64,000 bases of DNA, taken from Homarus americanus. Taxonomy: Eukaryota; Arthropoda; Malacostraca; Decapoda; Nephropidae. The notes under the pieces are model-generated. The model was not told the origin of the DNA, did no database searches, and was given only the letters and a program-made list of their open reading frames with translations. Within the stretch, counting starts at the first letter, position 1; the number at the start of each line of letters is the position of its first letter. Positions 35,517 through 45,756 of the stretch are shown here, piece after piece. The stretch is taken from positions 2,588,577-2,652,576 of the forward strand of contig NW_024720773.1 of NCBI RefSeq assembly GCF_018991925.1, in the 5' to 3' direction. Made by a program: the position numbers and the translations under genes.

Positions 35517-35709
35517 GACAGTGAGATTGGAGTGAAATTTCAGTAGATTTTGATGTAATTTTATGCATACAACTCTACACAGTAAGAAACAGAGGCAGAG
35601 GCAGGGAATTTTGAACTTCTACTCTAAAAACAAACTGTATCACACAGTTGTAGTTACATACATAAAATTACACAAAAATCTACTGATATTTCACTCCAAT
35701 CTCACTGTC
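35517..35709. repeat. Long inverted repeat, possible foldback MITE
   Basis: Arms of about 52 bp (35517-35568 and 35658-35709) are reverse complements with about four mismatches. The outer end is GACAGTGAGATTGGAGTG. The spacer is about 89 bp. No clear target duplication flanks it. Confidence 0.8.
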
Positions 35710-36864
35710 GTTTCCTCAATATCTTTCAAGAGCTGTAGCTAGCAAAGTATACAGATTCCCAGATTTTGCCTTACAATTGTTACGGGAATACACCCCGCAA
35801 TTTACTGAACGCAATTGAGAATCACCTTGTATAGGATGAAAATTTGAGAAATTTAAAATTTTATGTTGGAGCATGTAGATGAGTCTTGCTGCTATTCATT
35901 ACCATTAAGTAACTTTCAGTTTACATTCATTCTATTTGCTCTACATGTATTTTGTCATGTGACTTGTCTATATTTTAGAAGTCGCAAATATGGGAAAAAT
36001 GTAACATCAGTTTCTGCCGTATTTCATGTGGATATTGGTCAACTTCAATAGCCTTATTTTTATAGGAAATTGTTTGTTCCGATTACTTGTCCCGCTATTC
36101 CTATTGTGTCTTCTATGAAGTCAGAATCTTTGACCACACATCCAACTCACCAACATGTAACCACATGTCATCTCAGTTTTTCTCCTTTTAGACCATTGTC
36201 AATTATTCCTGATCTTTCTTTGGATAAAATTAATGTAACTGCTGATATGACAAATGTTGTAATGTACTGTAGGTGCAAATTGGACAAAAACAGTTTATAT
36301 GCAACCATATTTATTTGAGTTTGTAATAACAGCCTCCATAAAGTTTGGAATAAAAATCATCTATCATTTCCTATCCTTTTTAACCTTTGATAAGTATCTG
36401 TAATAAAGTAACAATCTGTAATATTGTAACAGGTAATGCAAAGTAATAATGAACATCTGACAAATGAATATACAATATAAGTGTGATGAAAATTCTGTAT
36501 GGAAGGCACAATATACTGTAGTATTAGAATACAGGATTCTATATTAAACTTGGTAATAAATAGAAAATAATGTCCAATTTATTCAGGAAAATAGGCACTA
36601 ACTTCCAGAATAATTGTCCAATTTGAATATAACAAAATGTCACATGACACAGAAAATACTGAACTTGAATTAGTGGTCTTGTGGTAATATGATACTGTAC
36701 ACAATACTCTATGCCATAAACCTATACAGGTATATTAAAATTGCAAATAAAATCCCACAGCCTTTATGAAAAATTACCACATAATGGAACAGTTTCATAA
36801 TGTCCTTAATAAGAAAAATTGTAAACCATTGGAAATGAAAAAAAAAAAAATACAAACATAATTT
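35710..36864. other. AT-rich unique sequence, nothing recognised
   Basis: Two short + frames (35863-36051 and 36070-36318) have no motif, start context or splice signals that I trust. There is no repeat structure. Confidence 0.5.
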
Positions 36865-38176
36865 TTTTTTTTTTACTTTTATCCTCTTTACCAATGATCG
36901 GCTCGTTAGCCTGTTGGGCGATCGGTCACGTTTCTGATTACTTTTCCTTTTCCATTATCCTCTTCACCAAAAGATCGGCTCGTTACTCGCTTGGACGATC
37001 GGTCACGTCTCTGTAACGCACTGTTGGCACGTACTGGGCATGCACCGGCTCCTGAATGTGCCTGAACCCGCTCCAGTGTTGGTCAAGTCTTGTCTTGAAA
37101 GAGCTCACACTCGGTGCCGTCACAACACTTCTGGTAGATTGTTCCAAGAGTTTACAACCCTCACTCCGAAAAAGTTTGCCCTCACAGTTTTCTGGACTTG
37201 CGGCTTCTTCAATCTTGAGCTCCAAGTAAGGACACTCGACTGAGTAGTGCCCCTCGAGATACTAATACACCTCAATTAGGTCACCCCTTGCCCGTTTGTA
37301 GTATAAGCGAGGCAAGTTCAGGCGCTCCAATCTCTCAGGGTAGCTCAGGTGCCGAAGTGCAGGCACCAGTCTGGTGGCCCTCCTTTGGACATTTTCAACC
37401 AACTGACAGTCCCTAGCATATCTCGGGGACCAGACGGGGTGACAGTACTCCAGATGGGGAAGCACTTCACTCCTGAAGATCGTTACGAGGGACGGACCGT
37501 CTAGATATCTGAAAGACCTTCTTATAAGACCCAATAATTTATTTGTCTGATTTACCTTCTTCTCGCAGTGGCCCGAGAACTTCAGCTCATTGTCAACATA
37601 CACACCTAGGTCCTTCTCACTATCAGTCTCAAATAGTGCAGTTTCTTCATCCCGTTGGGACATATGATACGCCTCCTTACCGTTGGTACGCCCCAGGTGC
37701 ATCCTCTTACACTTCGTGACATTAAATCTCAGCAGCCATTTCTTCGACCATTCTTGGAGCACACAGAGATCCTTCTGCAGCTCTTCACAGTCCGCTTGGT
37801 TCCTGATTTCCCGAAAAAGCTTGGCGTCATCGGCAAACATTTATATGGAGGAGTGTACAACGTCAGGCATGTCATATATGAAACAAACAAACAACCGCGG
37901 GCCCAATACACTGCCCTGTGGTACCCGGTTTGTGACAGGTACGGATGATGATTTCGTGCCATTAATCACCACACACTGCTTGCGGTCATGTAGAAAGTCT
38001 TCTATCCACGCTAGGACATTTCCCTGAATTCTGTATCCTTCCAGTTTGATTTTCAGCCTTTCGTGGGGTACACTGTCGGAAGCCTTGGCAATCTAGGTAA
38101 ATATTGTCGATATTACCACCCTGTTCCAGAATATGGGTCCAAATATCCAATACCTTGAGCATTTGTGTTAAGCAGG
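36865..38176 (-). mobile_element. CR1 family B copy B3, 3' half
   Basis: On the minus strand this begins at CCTGCTTAACACAAATGCTC (38176) with KVLDIWTHILEQGGNI-like sequence and continues through a damaged KAFD block, GVPQGSVLGP and MFADDAKLFRE to a 192-codon frame (37840-37262). It ends at TTTTTACTTTTATCCTC (complement) near 36880. A 60-70-bp terminal segment is present twice (36885-36950 and 36950-37015). Its upstream half is at 39363-41690. The two are separated only by an inserted family B copy. Confidence 0.85.
37262..37840 (-). pseudogene. CR1 family B RT C-terminal frame
   Basis: The 192 codons begin MFADDAKLFREIRNQADCEE at the RT catalytic ADD and continue with WSKKWLLRFNVTKCKRMHLG, LGVYVDNELKFSGHCEKKVN, RRSFRYLDGPSLVTIFRSEV and LEYCHPVWSPRYARDCQLVE. 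A TAA just upstream (about 37842) replaces a CAA in SSIQMFADD, so the RT is cut at its active site. It ends at RARGDLIEVY. Confidence 0.75.
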
Positions 38177-39362
38177 GTACAGAATTCGGGGAAATGTCCT
38201 AGCGTGGATATAAGACTTTCTACATGACCGGAAGCAGTGTGTGGTGATTAATGGCACGAAATCGTCATCTGTACCTGTAACAAGTGGGGTACCGCAGGGT
38301 AGTGTATTGGGCCCGCTGTTGTTTGTTTGTTTCATAAATGACATCCCTGACGTTGTACACTCCTCCATACAAATGTTTGCCGATGATGGCAAGTTATTTC
38401 GGGAAATTAAGAACCAAGCGGACTGTGAAGAGCTGCAGAAGGACCTCTGTGGGCTCCAGGAATGGTCGAAGAAATGGCTGCTGAGATTTAATGTCACGAA
38501 GTGTAAGAGGATGCACCTGGGGCGTACCAACGGTAAGGAGGCGTATCATATGTCCCAACGGGATGAAGAAAATGCACTAGTTGAGACTGTGTGTGAGAAG
38601 GACCTAGGTGTGTATGTTGACAATGAGCTGAAGTTCTCGGGCCATTGTGAGAAGAAGGTAAATCAGGCAAATAAATTATTGGGTCTTATAAGAAGGTCGT
38701 TCAGATATCTAGACGGTCCGTCCCTCGTGACGATCTTCAGGAGTGAAGTGCTTCCCCATCTGGAGTACTGTCACCCCATCTGGTCCCCGAGATATGCTAG
38801 GGACTGTCAGTTGGTTGAAAATGTTCAAAGGAGGGCCACCAGACTGGTGCCTGCACTTCGGCACCTGAGCTACCCTGAGAGATTGGAGCGCCTGAACTTG
38901 CCTAGCTTATACTACAGACGGGCAAGGGGGGACCTAGTTGAGGTGTATAAGCATCTCAGGGGGCACTACTCAGTTGAGTGTCCTTACTTGGAGCTGGCGG
39001 ACGCTCGCCCCACAAGGGGTCACAGCTCAAGATTGAAGAAGCCTGCAAGTCCAGAAAACCGTGAGGGCAAACTTTTTCGGAGTGAGGGTTGTAAACTCTT
39101 GGAACAATCTACCAGAGAGTGTTGTGACGGCACCGAGTGTGAGCTCTTTCAAGAGAAGACTTGACCAACACTGGAGCGGGTTCAGGTACATTCAGGAGCC
39201 GGTGCATGCCCAGTATTTGCCAACAGTGCGTGACAGAGACGTGACCGATCGCCCGGGCGGCTAGCGAGCCGATCTTTTGGTGAAGAATATAAATGAAAAG
39301 AGACGTGACCGATCGCCCAAGCGGCTAACAAGCCGATCAGTGGCGAAGAGGATAAAAGTAAA
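38177..39362 (+). mobile_element. CR1 family B copy B6, inserted into copy B3
   Basis: A 5'-truncated + strand copy starts at GTACAGAATTCGGGGAAATG and ends GAGGATAAAAGTAAAA at 39362. Copy B3 lies on the minus strand on both sides, and its sequence is continuous across the insertion except for about 13 bases missing from the target. The 3' UTR end segment (ACGTGACCGATCGCCC...GAGGATAA) occurs twice in tandem here. Confidence 0.85.
38241..39164 (+). CDS. CR1 family B partial reverse transcriptase ORF
   Basis: This 307-codon frame is the best preserved RT end in the window. It reads VTSGVPQGSVLGPLLFVCFI (13-32), MFADDGKLFRE with the catalytic ADD at 47-49, KKWLLRFNVTKCKRMHLGRT, and the conserved C-terminal LEYCHPIWSPRYARDCQLVE. 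It frameshifts near 39045 (KKPASPEN). A + frame at 39061-39264 then carries the true C-terminus (NNLPESVVTAPSVSSFK). It is retrotransposon sequence, not a host gene, and lacks the first half of the RT. Confidence 0.75.
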   Translation: MVINGTKSSSVPVTSGVPQGSVLGPLLFVCFINDIPDVVHSSIQMFADDGKLFREIKNQADCEELQKDLCGLQEWSKKWLLRFNVTKCKRMHLGRTNGKEAYHMSQRDEENALVETVCEKDLGVYVDNELKFSGHCEKKVNQANKLLGLIRRSFRYLDGPSLVTIFRSEVLPHLEYCHPIWSPRYARDCQLVENVQRRATRLVPALRHLSYPERLERLNLPSLYYRRARGDLVEVYKHLRGHYSVECPYLELADARPTRGHSSRLKKPASPENREGKLFRSEGCKLLEQSTRECCDGTECELFQEKT

Positions 39363-41690
39363 ACCGTGTTGGCAATCCTTTACAGTACACGGTTGTTTCG
39401 AAGATGTTCCATTGCGGCATCTCTGATAATACTCTCGAGTACTTTACATACTACGTTGGTCAGGCTGACCGGTCTATAGTTGTTCGTGGAGTGACGGTCG
39501 CCCTTCTTGAACATAGGACTCACATAATCCACTTTCCATTCAATGGGGACCTTTTGTTCATCCAGGCATTTACAAAACACGATCTTCAGGGGCTCGGCAA
39601 GCTCGTTGCACAACTCTCTTAGCACTTTAGGATGCACCATGTCAGGGGCGGGACTCTTATGGACCTTTAGCCTGGACAGTTTATTTCTAATACCCTCTTC
39701 TGTGAACACAATGTGGGTCAGTGCTGTGTCGAACCGTCTGTCCTCAAACGCAGGAAGGTTAATTGCATTCTCTCTTGTGAACACCGAGGAAAAGAAGCTG
39801 TTCAATGCCTCAGCTTTATACTGGTCAGAATCTGCGTAACTACCATTTTCAAGCCTCAGGTCTGATACTCCTACCCGCGTTTTTAATTTCGACTTTGCAT
39901 AACGGTAAAACGCCTTTGGGTTTGACTTTACCTCGCTTGCAACCAGTCTCTGGAACTCCTTTTCAGCCCTTCTACACTTTACCTTTGCTTGGTTTCTGGC
40001 TCTTGCATACATCCTCTTGTCCTGCTGATCGTTTGACCCAACCCACGTCTGGAATTTCTGGATTTTCTTCTTAATTCTGTAGACAGCCGCGTGGTTCATG
40101 TGTAGGGATCCCCTCGTATTCCTAGAGGCACTGGGTTTAGTCTTGGGTATATATTTATCGATCAAATGGGTCACTTTTCTAGTTATGATATTCAGCGTAG
40201 TGTCTGCGTTCTTGTGCCTTAATGAGTCAGGCCAGTTGATACCTCTCATCTCTTCCCTCATCCCGTTGTAATTTCCCTTGTAATATTTGCACCTTGGTTT
40301 GGCCTTATCCTGAACTAGGTAACAGTTAAATCTGAATGACAACATTATATGGTGACTGATGCCAACTCGTTTGTTATGATGAGGTCAAGTGGCTTGGGTG
40401 TTTGCTCCCCTCTGTAATGTGTCGGGTCTCTAACATGTTGGAACTGAAAATTATCTCTCAGAGTTTATACAAAAAGAGTAGCAGGGTTATTCAAGTCATT
40501 TGGGGTGAACTCGTTTCTCAGTTGATGTCTCCATAGTTAAAGTCCCCCATGATAAGGAGGTGGCTGGGGTTGAGCATCGCCACATTGTCTATTAAGGCTC
40601 TTAAGTTCCTTTGATTTAGTGGGCCACAGTTTGGGGATCTGTAGATACACCCGACGATAAATAAGCCCCTCCCTTTAATTTAATTTTACACCACTTGGAC
40701 TCTTCAAAAATATCCTCTCCCTGTACCCTCGCCTGGCTGGCTCTAGGGTGTTGCCTAGCATAGATAACCACACCCCTCTTCCAAGTTTCTTGAGAAAGGT
40801 TCGTAAATGAGTCATATCCAGCAATACTGAACTCACATTCCTCTGGGTCGATTCTCCTGTTCTTGTACAACAGTTCTACAACTCCTACAATATCTGATTG
40901 GTGTACTTTCAGTAGTGTTTCAAACTCCTCTCTCTTATCAAGAAACGTGTCACTGTTAGTGTACATGACATTCAAGCCAGAATTTGTTCTCGGTAACGTC
41001 TCTGTTGTTAGTAGTAACCTCGCCTGCCCCCCTTTCTCAGAAGCTGCAGCATTTGTTAAGTACACTGTATTTTGCAGGGTGTGGTTAGAAATGTCAATGT
41101 TTACACGGCGCTCGCCTCGTCCTGTCTGGTAGGCGGAGCTGATGCCACCTCCCAGGTGGAGGGCAGAGTGGGTGGAGGGTGCACTGCTGCCCCCTGGCCC
41201 TGTGTTGGCACACTTGCTTCCACTACCCTCCCCCTGAATATAACCCATGTAAACCCGTCCCCGTTCCTCCTTGACTCCCCCCTCTTCTGCTTTAAGTCCT
41301 GCAGGAGCTTCTTGTGCTGTTCCCTCTGTATTACCGTACGATCTGGGTGAATGAATACACCCCGAGATGCCTCGCTCCTTGCTGAGTTTTTTGCCTGCCG
41401 AATAACCCGCCATTTCTCCTCCTCACTCACTAGTGTGATCCTGAGGGGGCGAGGCTTATCCTACTGCTTTTGTCCCAGCTTCCTCACATCCTGTGGGGTT
41501 GATGGCATCTTCAGAACCTCTGTTCAAATATTTTGAAACTGCATCTTATTGTGTGTTACCTTACTCCCAGTTTCCTCCGCCTGGCTCTCAGGGACTCCAA
41601 AATCTATTACATTGTTCCTGGCTGGAAACGTTCCTGTTGTTCCTCCTCTCCCCTAACAGTAGGTCCGTTAATTTTCATTTCTGATTTATG
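39363..41690 (-). mobile_element. CR1 family B copy B3, 5' half (ORF1 end, endonuclease, RT start)
   Basis: Read on the minus strand from 41690 it starts in ORF1 (KINGPTVRGEEEQ-like, then NNVI). VSEEEKWRVIRQAKNSARSE (41430-41370), the RRM-like ORF1 end, follows, then a frameshift into the endonuclease with NVMYTNSDTFLDKREEFETL and DIVGVVELLYKNRR (near 40960-40860). GDFNYGDINW-like sequence and GISHHIMLSF follow, and finally an RT frame (40345-39380). The last bases before the inserted copy are GGATTGCCAACACGG (complement, 39364-39378). Confidence 0.85.
39380..40345 (-). pseudogene. CR1 family B linker and RT start frame
   Basis: This 321-codon frame starts at MLSFRFNCYLV just after the endonuclease SHH motif and runs through a basic linker (RRAEKEFQRLVASEVKSNPK) to RT motifs KSPAPDMVHPKVLREL and PMFKKGDRHSTNNYRPVSLT. 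It ends in RNNRVL at the insertion point of copy B6. KSPGPD has become KSPAPD. A deletion of about 35 bp upstream, near 40365, breaks it from the endonuclease. Confidence 0.75.
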
Positions 41691-41854
41691 AGATTGTACA
41701 TTACAAATGACCCCATATTTTTTATTCAACTTAATAATGTGATGTAAGTAAATAATAAATGAAATATTAATCAGATTATATATTTTTATTTACAATTTTT
41801 AAATTTTCAACCAAAAGAAGAAGTTCCTTCCTGTGTCTTTTCTTCCTGAAAAAG

Positions 41855-41936
41855 TAATGCCATCCCTTAGTGACCTCCACCACCACGCACTATCAGGATT
41901 TGGCGTGGTGGTGGAGGTCACTGAGGGATAGCATTT
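41855..41936. repeat. Hairpin-forming inverted repeat
   Basis: Arms 41855-41888 and 41903-41936 pair over about 34 bp with two or three mismatches. The 24-bp inner core (CCTTAGTGACCTCCACCACC...) has one mismatch. The loop is 14 nt. The right arm is the end of a LINE ORF (SDLHHHAKS), so the left arm is an inverted duplication of that end. Confidence 0.9.
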
Positions 41937-42612
41937 CCAGGGTGGAGAGAGCGTTGTTGTAGCCCGAGTAGTCTGCGCCGAGCATGATTCTGCAGGTCCT
42001 CTTCTGTACCTTCTCTAGCTGACGTTGCTGGGTTGAGTTGAGAGAAGACGACCAGGCTGGTGACGCATATGTTAATTTGGGGAGAATAAATGCGTTGTAG
42101 ACAGTCCTCAGCTCCGGCGTGGGTGTCGTAAGTGACCTGAGTCGTCGTAGCATGTAGAGTCGGTACGAGGCTGCCTTGATTTTGTTGTTTACATCGGCCT
42201 TCCAGTCCAGTTTGTGGTCTATAGTTACCCCCAGGAGTTTGGCAGACTGCACTAACTGGAGAGGATGGGCACCCACTGTAACTGCTGGAGCTTGCACTGG
42301 AGTGGTGGCGGTATTGAGGTGCATGACTACGGTTTTGGTGTGATTGATGGTGACCGTGTTCTCCGTAGTCCATGCCTGTAGCCTGTAGCGATGTGAGGTG
42401 TTGTCCACTGTAACCCCCACAGTGCAGTCATCCACGTACTTCCACCTGTGAGGAGTGTCCGATAGAGCGTCGTTGTTCAGGATCAGGAAGCACAGTGGTC
42501 CCATCTTGGTCCCCTGGGGAACACCTCAGGTGAGGTGTTGGAATGTGGAGACAGAACCCTGGTACCTGACTGCCTGACGACTCTCACTCAGGAAATCAGT
42601 GAGCCATGAGAC
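41890..42612 (-). mobile_element. LINE fragment with YVDD reverse transcriptase
   Basis: The minus-strand frame (42504-41893) gives MGPLCFLILNNDAL, then HRWKYVDDCTVGV with the catalytic YVDD, FLGVTID-like LLGVTIDHKLDWKADVNNKI, SYRLYMLRRLRSLTTPTPEL and LEKVQKRTCRIMLG. Just upstream, SWLTDFLSESRQAVRYQGSV and a stop precede GVPQGTK. It is 5'-truncated at the 16-bp satellite. A relative lies at 50640-51525. The YVDD variant and text separate it from families A and B. The clade is not assigned. Confidence 0.8.
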
Positions 42613-43328
42613 CAGGTGTCACGGGTCAGGTGGGTGACGGGTCAGGTGGGTGACGGGTCAGGTGGGTGACGGGTCAGGTGGGTGATGCGTCAGGTGGATG
42701 ATGGATCAGGTGGGTGACGGTTCACGTGGGTCACAGGTCAGGTGGGTGACGGGTCTGGTGGGTGACGGGTCAGGTGGGTGACTGGTCACGTGGGTCTTAA
42801 GTCAGGTGGGGAATGGGTCAGGTAGGTGACGGGTGACGTGGGTCATGGGTCAGCTGGGTTTCGGGTGAGGAGAGTGACGGGTCAACTGGGTGACGGGTGA
42901 GGTGGGTGACGGGTAAGGTGGGTGACGGGTGAGGTGGGTGGGTCAGGTGGGTCATGGATCAGGGTGGTTTCAGTTCAGGTGGGTCACAGTTCAGGTGGGG
43001 TGTCGGATGAGGTGGGTCCCGGGTCAGGTAGGTAGCGGGTCAGGTGGGTCGGGTCAGGTGGGTCGTGGGTCCGGTGGGTCGCGGGTTAGGTGGGTCCTGG
43101 TCAGGTGGGTCACAGTTCAGGTGGGTCACAGTTCAGGTGGGTGTCAGATGAGGTGGGTCACTGATCAGGTGGATGAGGTCAGGTGGGTGACGGGTCTGGT
43201 GGGTGACGGGTCAGGTGGGTGACGGGTCAGGTGGGTGATGGGTCAGGTGGGTGATGGGTCAGGTGGGTGACGGGTCAGGTGGGTGACGGATCAGGTGGGT
43301 GGCGGGTCAGGTGGGTGGCGGGTCAGGT
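42613..43328. repeat. 16-bp satellite (GGGTCAGGTGGGTGAC), block 1
   Basis: Tandem 16-bp units GGGTCAGGTGGGTSAC with frequent small variants. Each unit has a GGGTCA hexamer and usually a second one 3 bp further on (GGGTCA GGT GGGTCA). The frames open across it are translated repeat. Confidence 0.95.
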
Positions 43329-44040
43329 GATTTGATCTTGCCACTTACAGCGGCTACTTTATTGTGCACCCCACACTCATCCTGTGAGCGGTAGCGCAAA
43401 AGGATTACAGAGTAGAGTTTACAACGGGTCGTAATAATTAACCCCTGTTGTCAGGATATTATGGCACTGAATGTTACACAGTATTTCAATTACATTATTT
43501 GTTTAGTTCTATACATAAAGGGTAACTTATTCACAAATGCGTGAGTACAGGCGTGTGAGGCAGTATGTCTGGCTGCACACTTTGTTATTCACATTTGCGT
43601 GAGAAGTATTCAAGCACATTGTGTATTTGGTTCTGTACATGAGAACTGATATAGTTATTAAGTGCAAAAAAGTGGATACAATCTTAATATGTCGGCTATC
43701 TTGCCATTAGAGATGAAGTGTTGTGTCATTTCACACACAGTGTGCTTGGACCTGTCCCTAAAAGGTTCTATCTTCACACAGTCGAGGACGTAGTGTTCAA
43801 GTGTGTGGCTATATGTCTGGCCACACACTTTACATTTAGTCTTGTTTACATGTGCTTGAGGAACATACTGCTAGAGGTACTTATATCCTAACCTTAATCT
43901 ATGGGTTACAACATCTTGTAATCTAGTGATCTTGTTACTTGCTCCATATACATGTTTCATTTGATACATCTCATCATGGTAAACTATGGATCGATTAGTG
44001 CCTGTTTGCACTAGTCTACTTGCGTCAAACTCATCAATAC
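43329..44040 (-). mobile_element. RNase H LINE, 3' part, inserted in the 16-bp satellite
   Basis: The reverse complement reads IDEFDASRLVQT, EMYQMKHVYGASNKITRL, KTKCKVCGQTYSHTLEHYVL, then DCVKIEPFRDRSKH. The C-x2-C-x8-H-x4-C pattern is the C-terminal zinc knuckle of I/R1/Jockey-type ORF2 proteins. It is colinear with 13170-14330, so it is the same family as the split RNase H LINE and better preserved. AGGTG occurs at both junctions. Confidence 0.75.
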
Positions 44041-44386
44041 AGGTGGATGGCGGGTCAGGTGGGTCACGGGTCAGGTGGGTGACGGGTGAGATGGGTCACG
44101 GGTTAGATGGGTCACGGGTCAGCTCGGTCACGGGTCAGCTGGATCACGGGTCAGCTGAGTCACTCGTCAGGTGGGTCACTGGTCAGCTGTGTCACGGGTG
44201 AGATGGGTCACTGGTTAGATGGGTCACGGGTCAGCTGGGTCACGGGTCAGGTGGGTCACGGGTCAGGTGGGTCACTGGTCAGCTATATCACGGGTGAGAT
44301 GGGTCACGGTTTAGATGGGTCCCGGGTCAGGTGGGTCACGGGTCAGGCGGGTTATGGGTCAGGTGGGTTATGGGTCAGGTGGGTGT
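44041..44386. repeat. 16-bp satellite, block 2
   Basis: Same unit, here with more GGGTCAGCTGGGTCAC and GGGTGAGATGGGTCAC variants. Confidence 0.95.
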
Positions 44387-44858
44387 GTGTTGGTCCTTTT
44401 TTGTAGATATATATCACACACAAATATATATAATAGTTCTGGACTAGTAAGTGGCTGGGCTAAAGTAAACACTTTGCTGGTTTTGCTTTATTGTAGAAAA
44501 ATATAGTTTCACAAGTACTTCAGTTCAGTTGAGAGTATAGTGTACCTTCTCTGCTCAGGGAAATGTCTTAGTGCACTTATAGGAGAACACTTAAGTGAGG
44601 TGTTCACTGGGTAACAATCGATAAGAGTCTGCCTGCTCTCTCCTCCTCAGAGCGTGATAGTCAGGGAGGAGCGGGCGAGGTATTTGCTATATCAGCCTGA
44701 CCTGGCTCAACCTCTGATGAAGTTATAGACCTCAGCATGTATGACATGAACAACTACTGAGTCATTGTTGAGTAACTGAGTGAATAATTGGGTATTATAC
44801 ATTTAAGTATTATACATTTGGGTGAATATTTATATAATACAAATGGTGCTGTTACAGG
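44387..44858. other. Unidentified 470-bp insert inside the satellite
   Basis: Non-satellite sequence flanked on both sides by the 16-bp array. It has an ATATAT patch and no coding frame or retroelement motif that I recognise. It ends in TGTTACAGGTGACCGG at the array boundary. Confidence 0.5.
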
Positions 44859-45672
44859 TGACCGGTCAACTGGGTCACGGGTCAGTTGTGTCACGGTTGA
44901 GATGGGTCATGGCTCAGTGGGGTTGTGGGTCAGGTGGGTCATGGGTCAGGTGGGTCACGGGTCAGGTGGGTCACGGGTCACGTGGATCACGGGTCAGGTG
45001 GGTCACGGGTCAGGCTGGTTATGGGGTAGGTGGGTCACGGGTCAGGTAGCTCGCGGGTCAGGTGGGTTATGGGTCAGGTGGGTCACAGGTCAGGTAGATC
45101 TGGGTCAGGTGGGTTATGGGTCAAGGTGGGTCACAGGTCCAGTTGTGTCACAGTGAGAGATGGGTCATGGCTCAGTGGGGTTGTGGAGTCAGCTGGGTCA
45201 TGGAGTCAGGTGGGTCTGGGTCAGGTGAATCACAGATTCGTGGATCACAGGTCAGGTGGAGTCTGAGTCAGGCAGTTATGGGGTAGGTGGGTCTGGGTCA
45301 GGTAGCTCATGGGTCAGGTGGGGTTATGGGTCAGGTGGGTTATGGGTCAGGTGGGTCTGGGTCAGGCCGAATCCTGGGTCAGGTGGGTTATAGGTCAACT
45401 GGGTCACGGGTCAGTTGTGTCACGGGTGAGATGGGTCATGGCTCAGTGGGGTTGTGGGTCAGCTGGGTCATGGGTCAGGTGGGTCACGGGTCAGGTGGGT
45501 CACGGGTCACGTGGATCACGGGTCAGGTGGGTCACGGGTCAGGCTGGTTATGGGCCAGGTGGGTCACGGGTCAGGTAGATCACGGCTCAGGTGGGTTATG
45601 GGTCAGGTGGGTCACGGGTCAGGTGGGTCCAAGGTCAGGTGGGTCACAGGTCAGGTAGATCACGGGTCAAAG
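44859..45672. repeat. 16-bp satellite, block 3
   Basis: Same unit. The middle (45080-45390) is rougher, with single-base gains and losses. Two stretches, about 44870-45080 and 45385-45600, are near copies of each other (TCAGTTGTGTCACGG...CACGTGGATCACGG...), which suggests a segmental duplication within the array. Confidence 0.95.
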
Positions 45673-45692
45673 TTCCTAACTGTGGTGCACTC

Positions 45693-45756
45693 ATGGCGTC
45701 ATGGAAGCAGCGTTTAGTGTTATTAAAAATAAAACATGACCGTTTATATCCTTTAG
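45693..45756 (+). CDS. Weak candidate first coding exon
   Basis: ATGGCGTCATGG starts a frame MASWKQRLVLLKIKHDRLYP that runs to TTTAG|GTAAGT, a strong splice-donor sequence (45757-45762). It lies directly after the satellite, and no promoter or second exon can be shown. Chance occurrence is quite possible. Confidence 0.15.

Noticed and set aside
35863..36318. Two short + strand frames as small genes
   Set aside because: They are AT-rich, lack motifs, and have no splice sites or promoter. Frames this long are expected by chance here.
38241..39164. Host reverse-transcriptase-like gene
   Set aside because: It is a 5'-truncated family B CR1 copy sitting inside another copy, with a frameshift near 39045 and the family's 3' terminal sequence.
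36885..41690. 5' inversion (twin priming) of a single CR1 insertion at 38176/39363
   Set aside because: In twin priming the inverted part is the 5' end of the same copy. Here the + strand piece is a second 3' end with its own terminal tail, and the minus-strand parts are continuous across it. Insertion of one copy into another explains it better.
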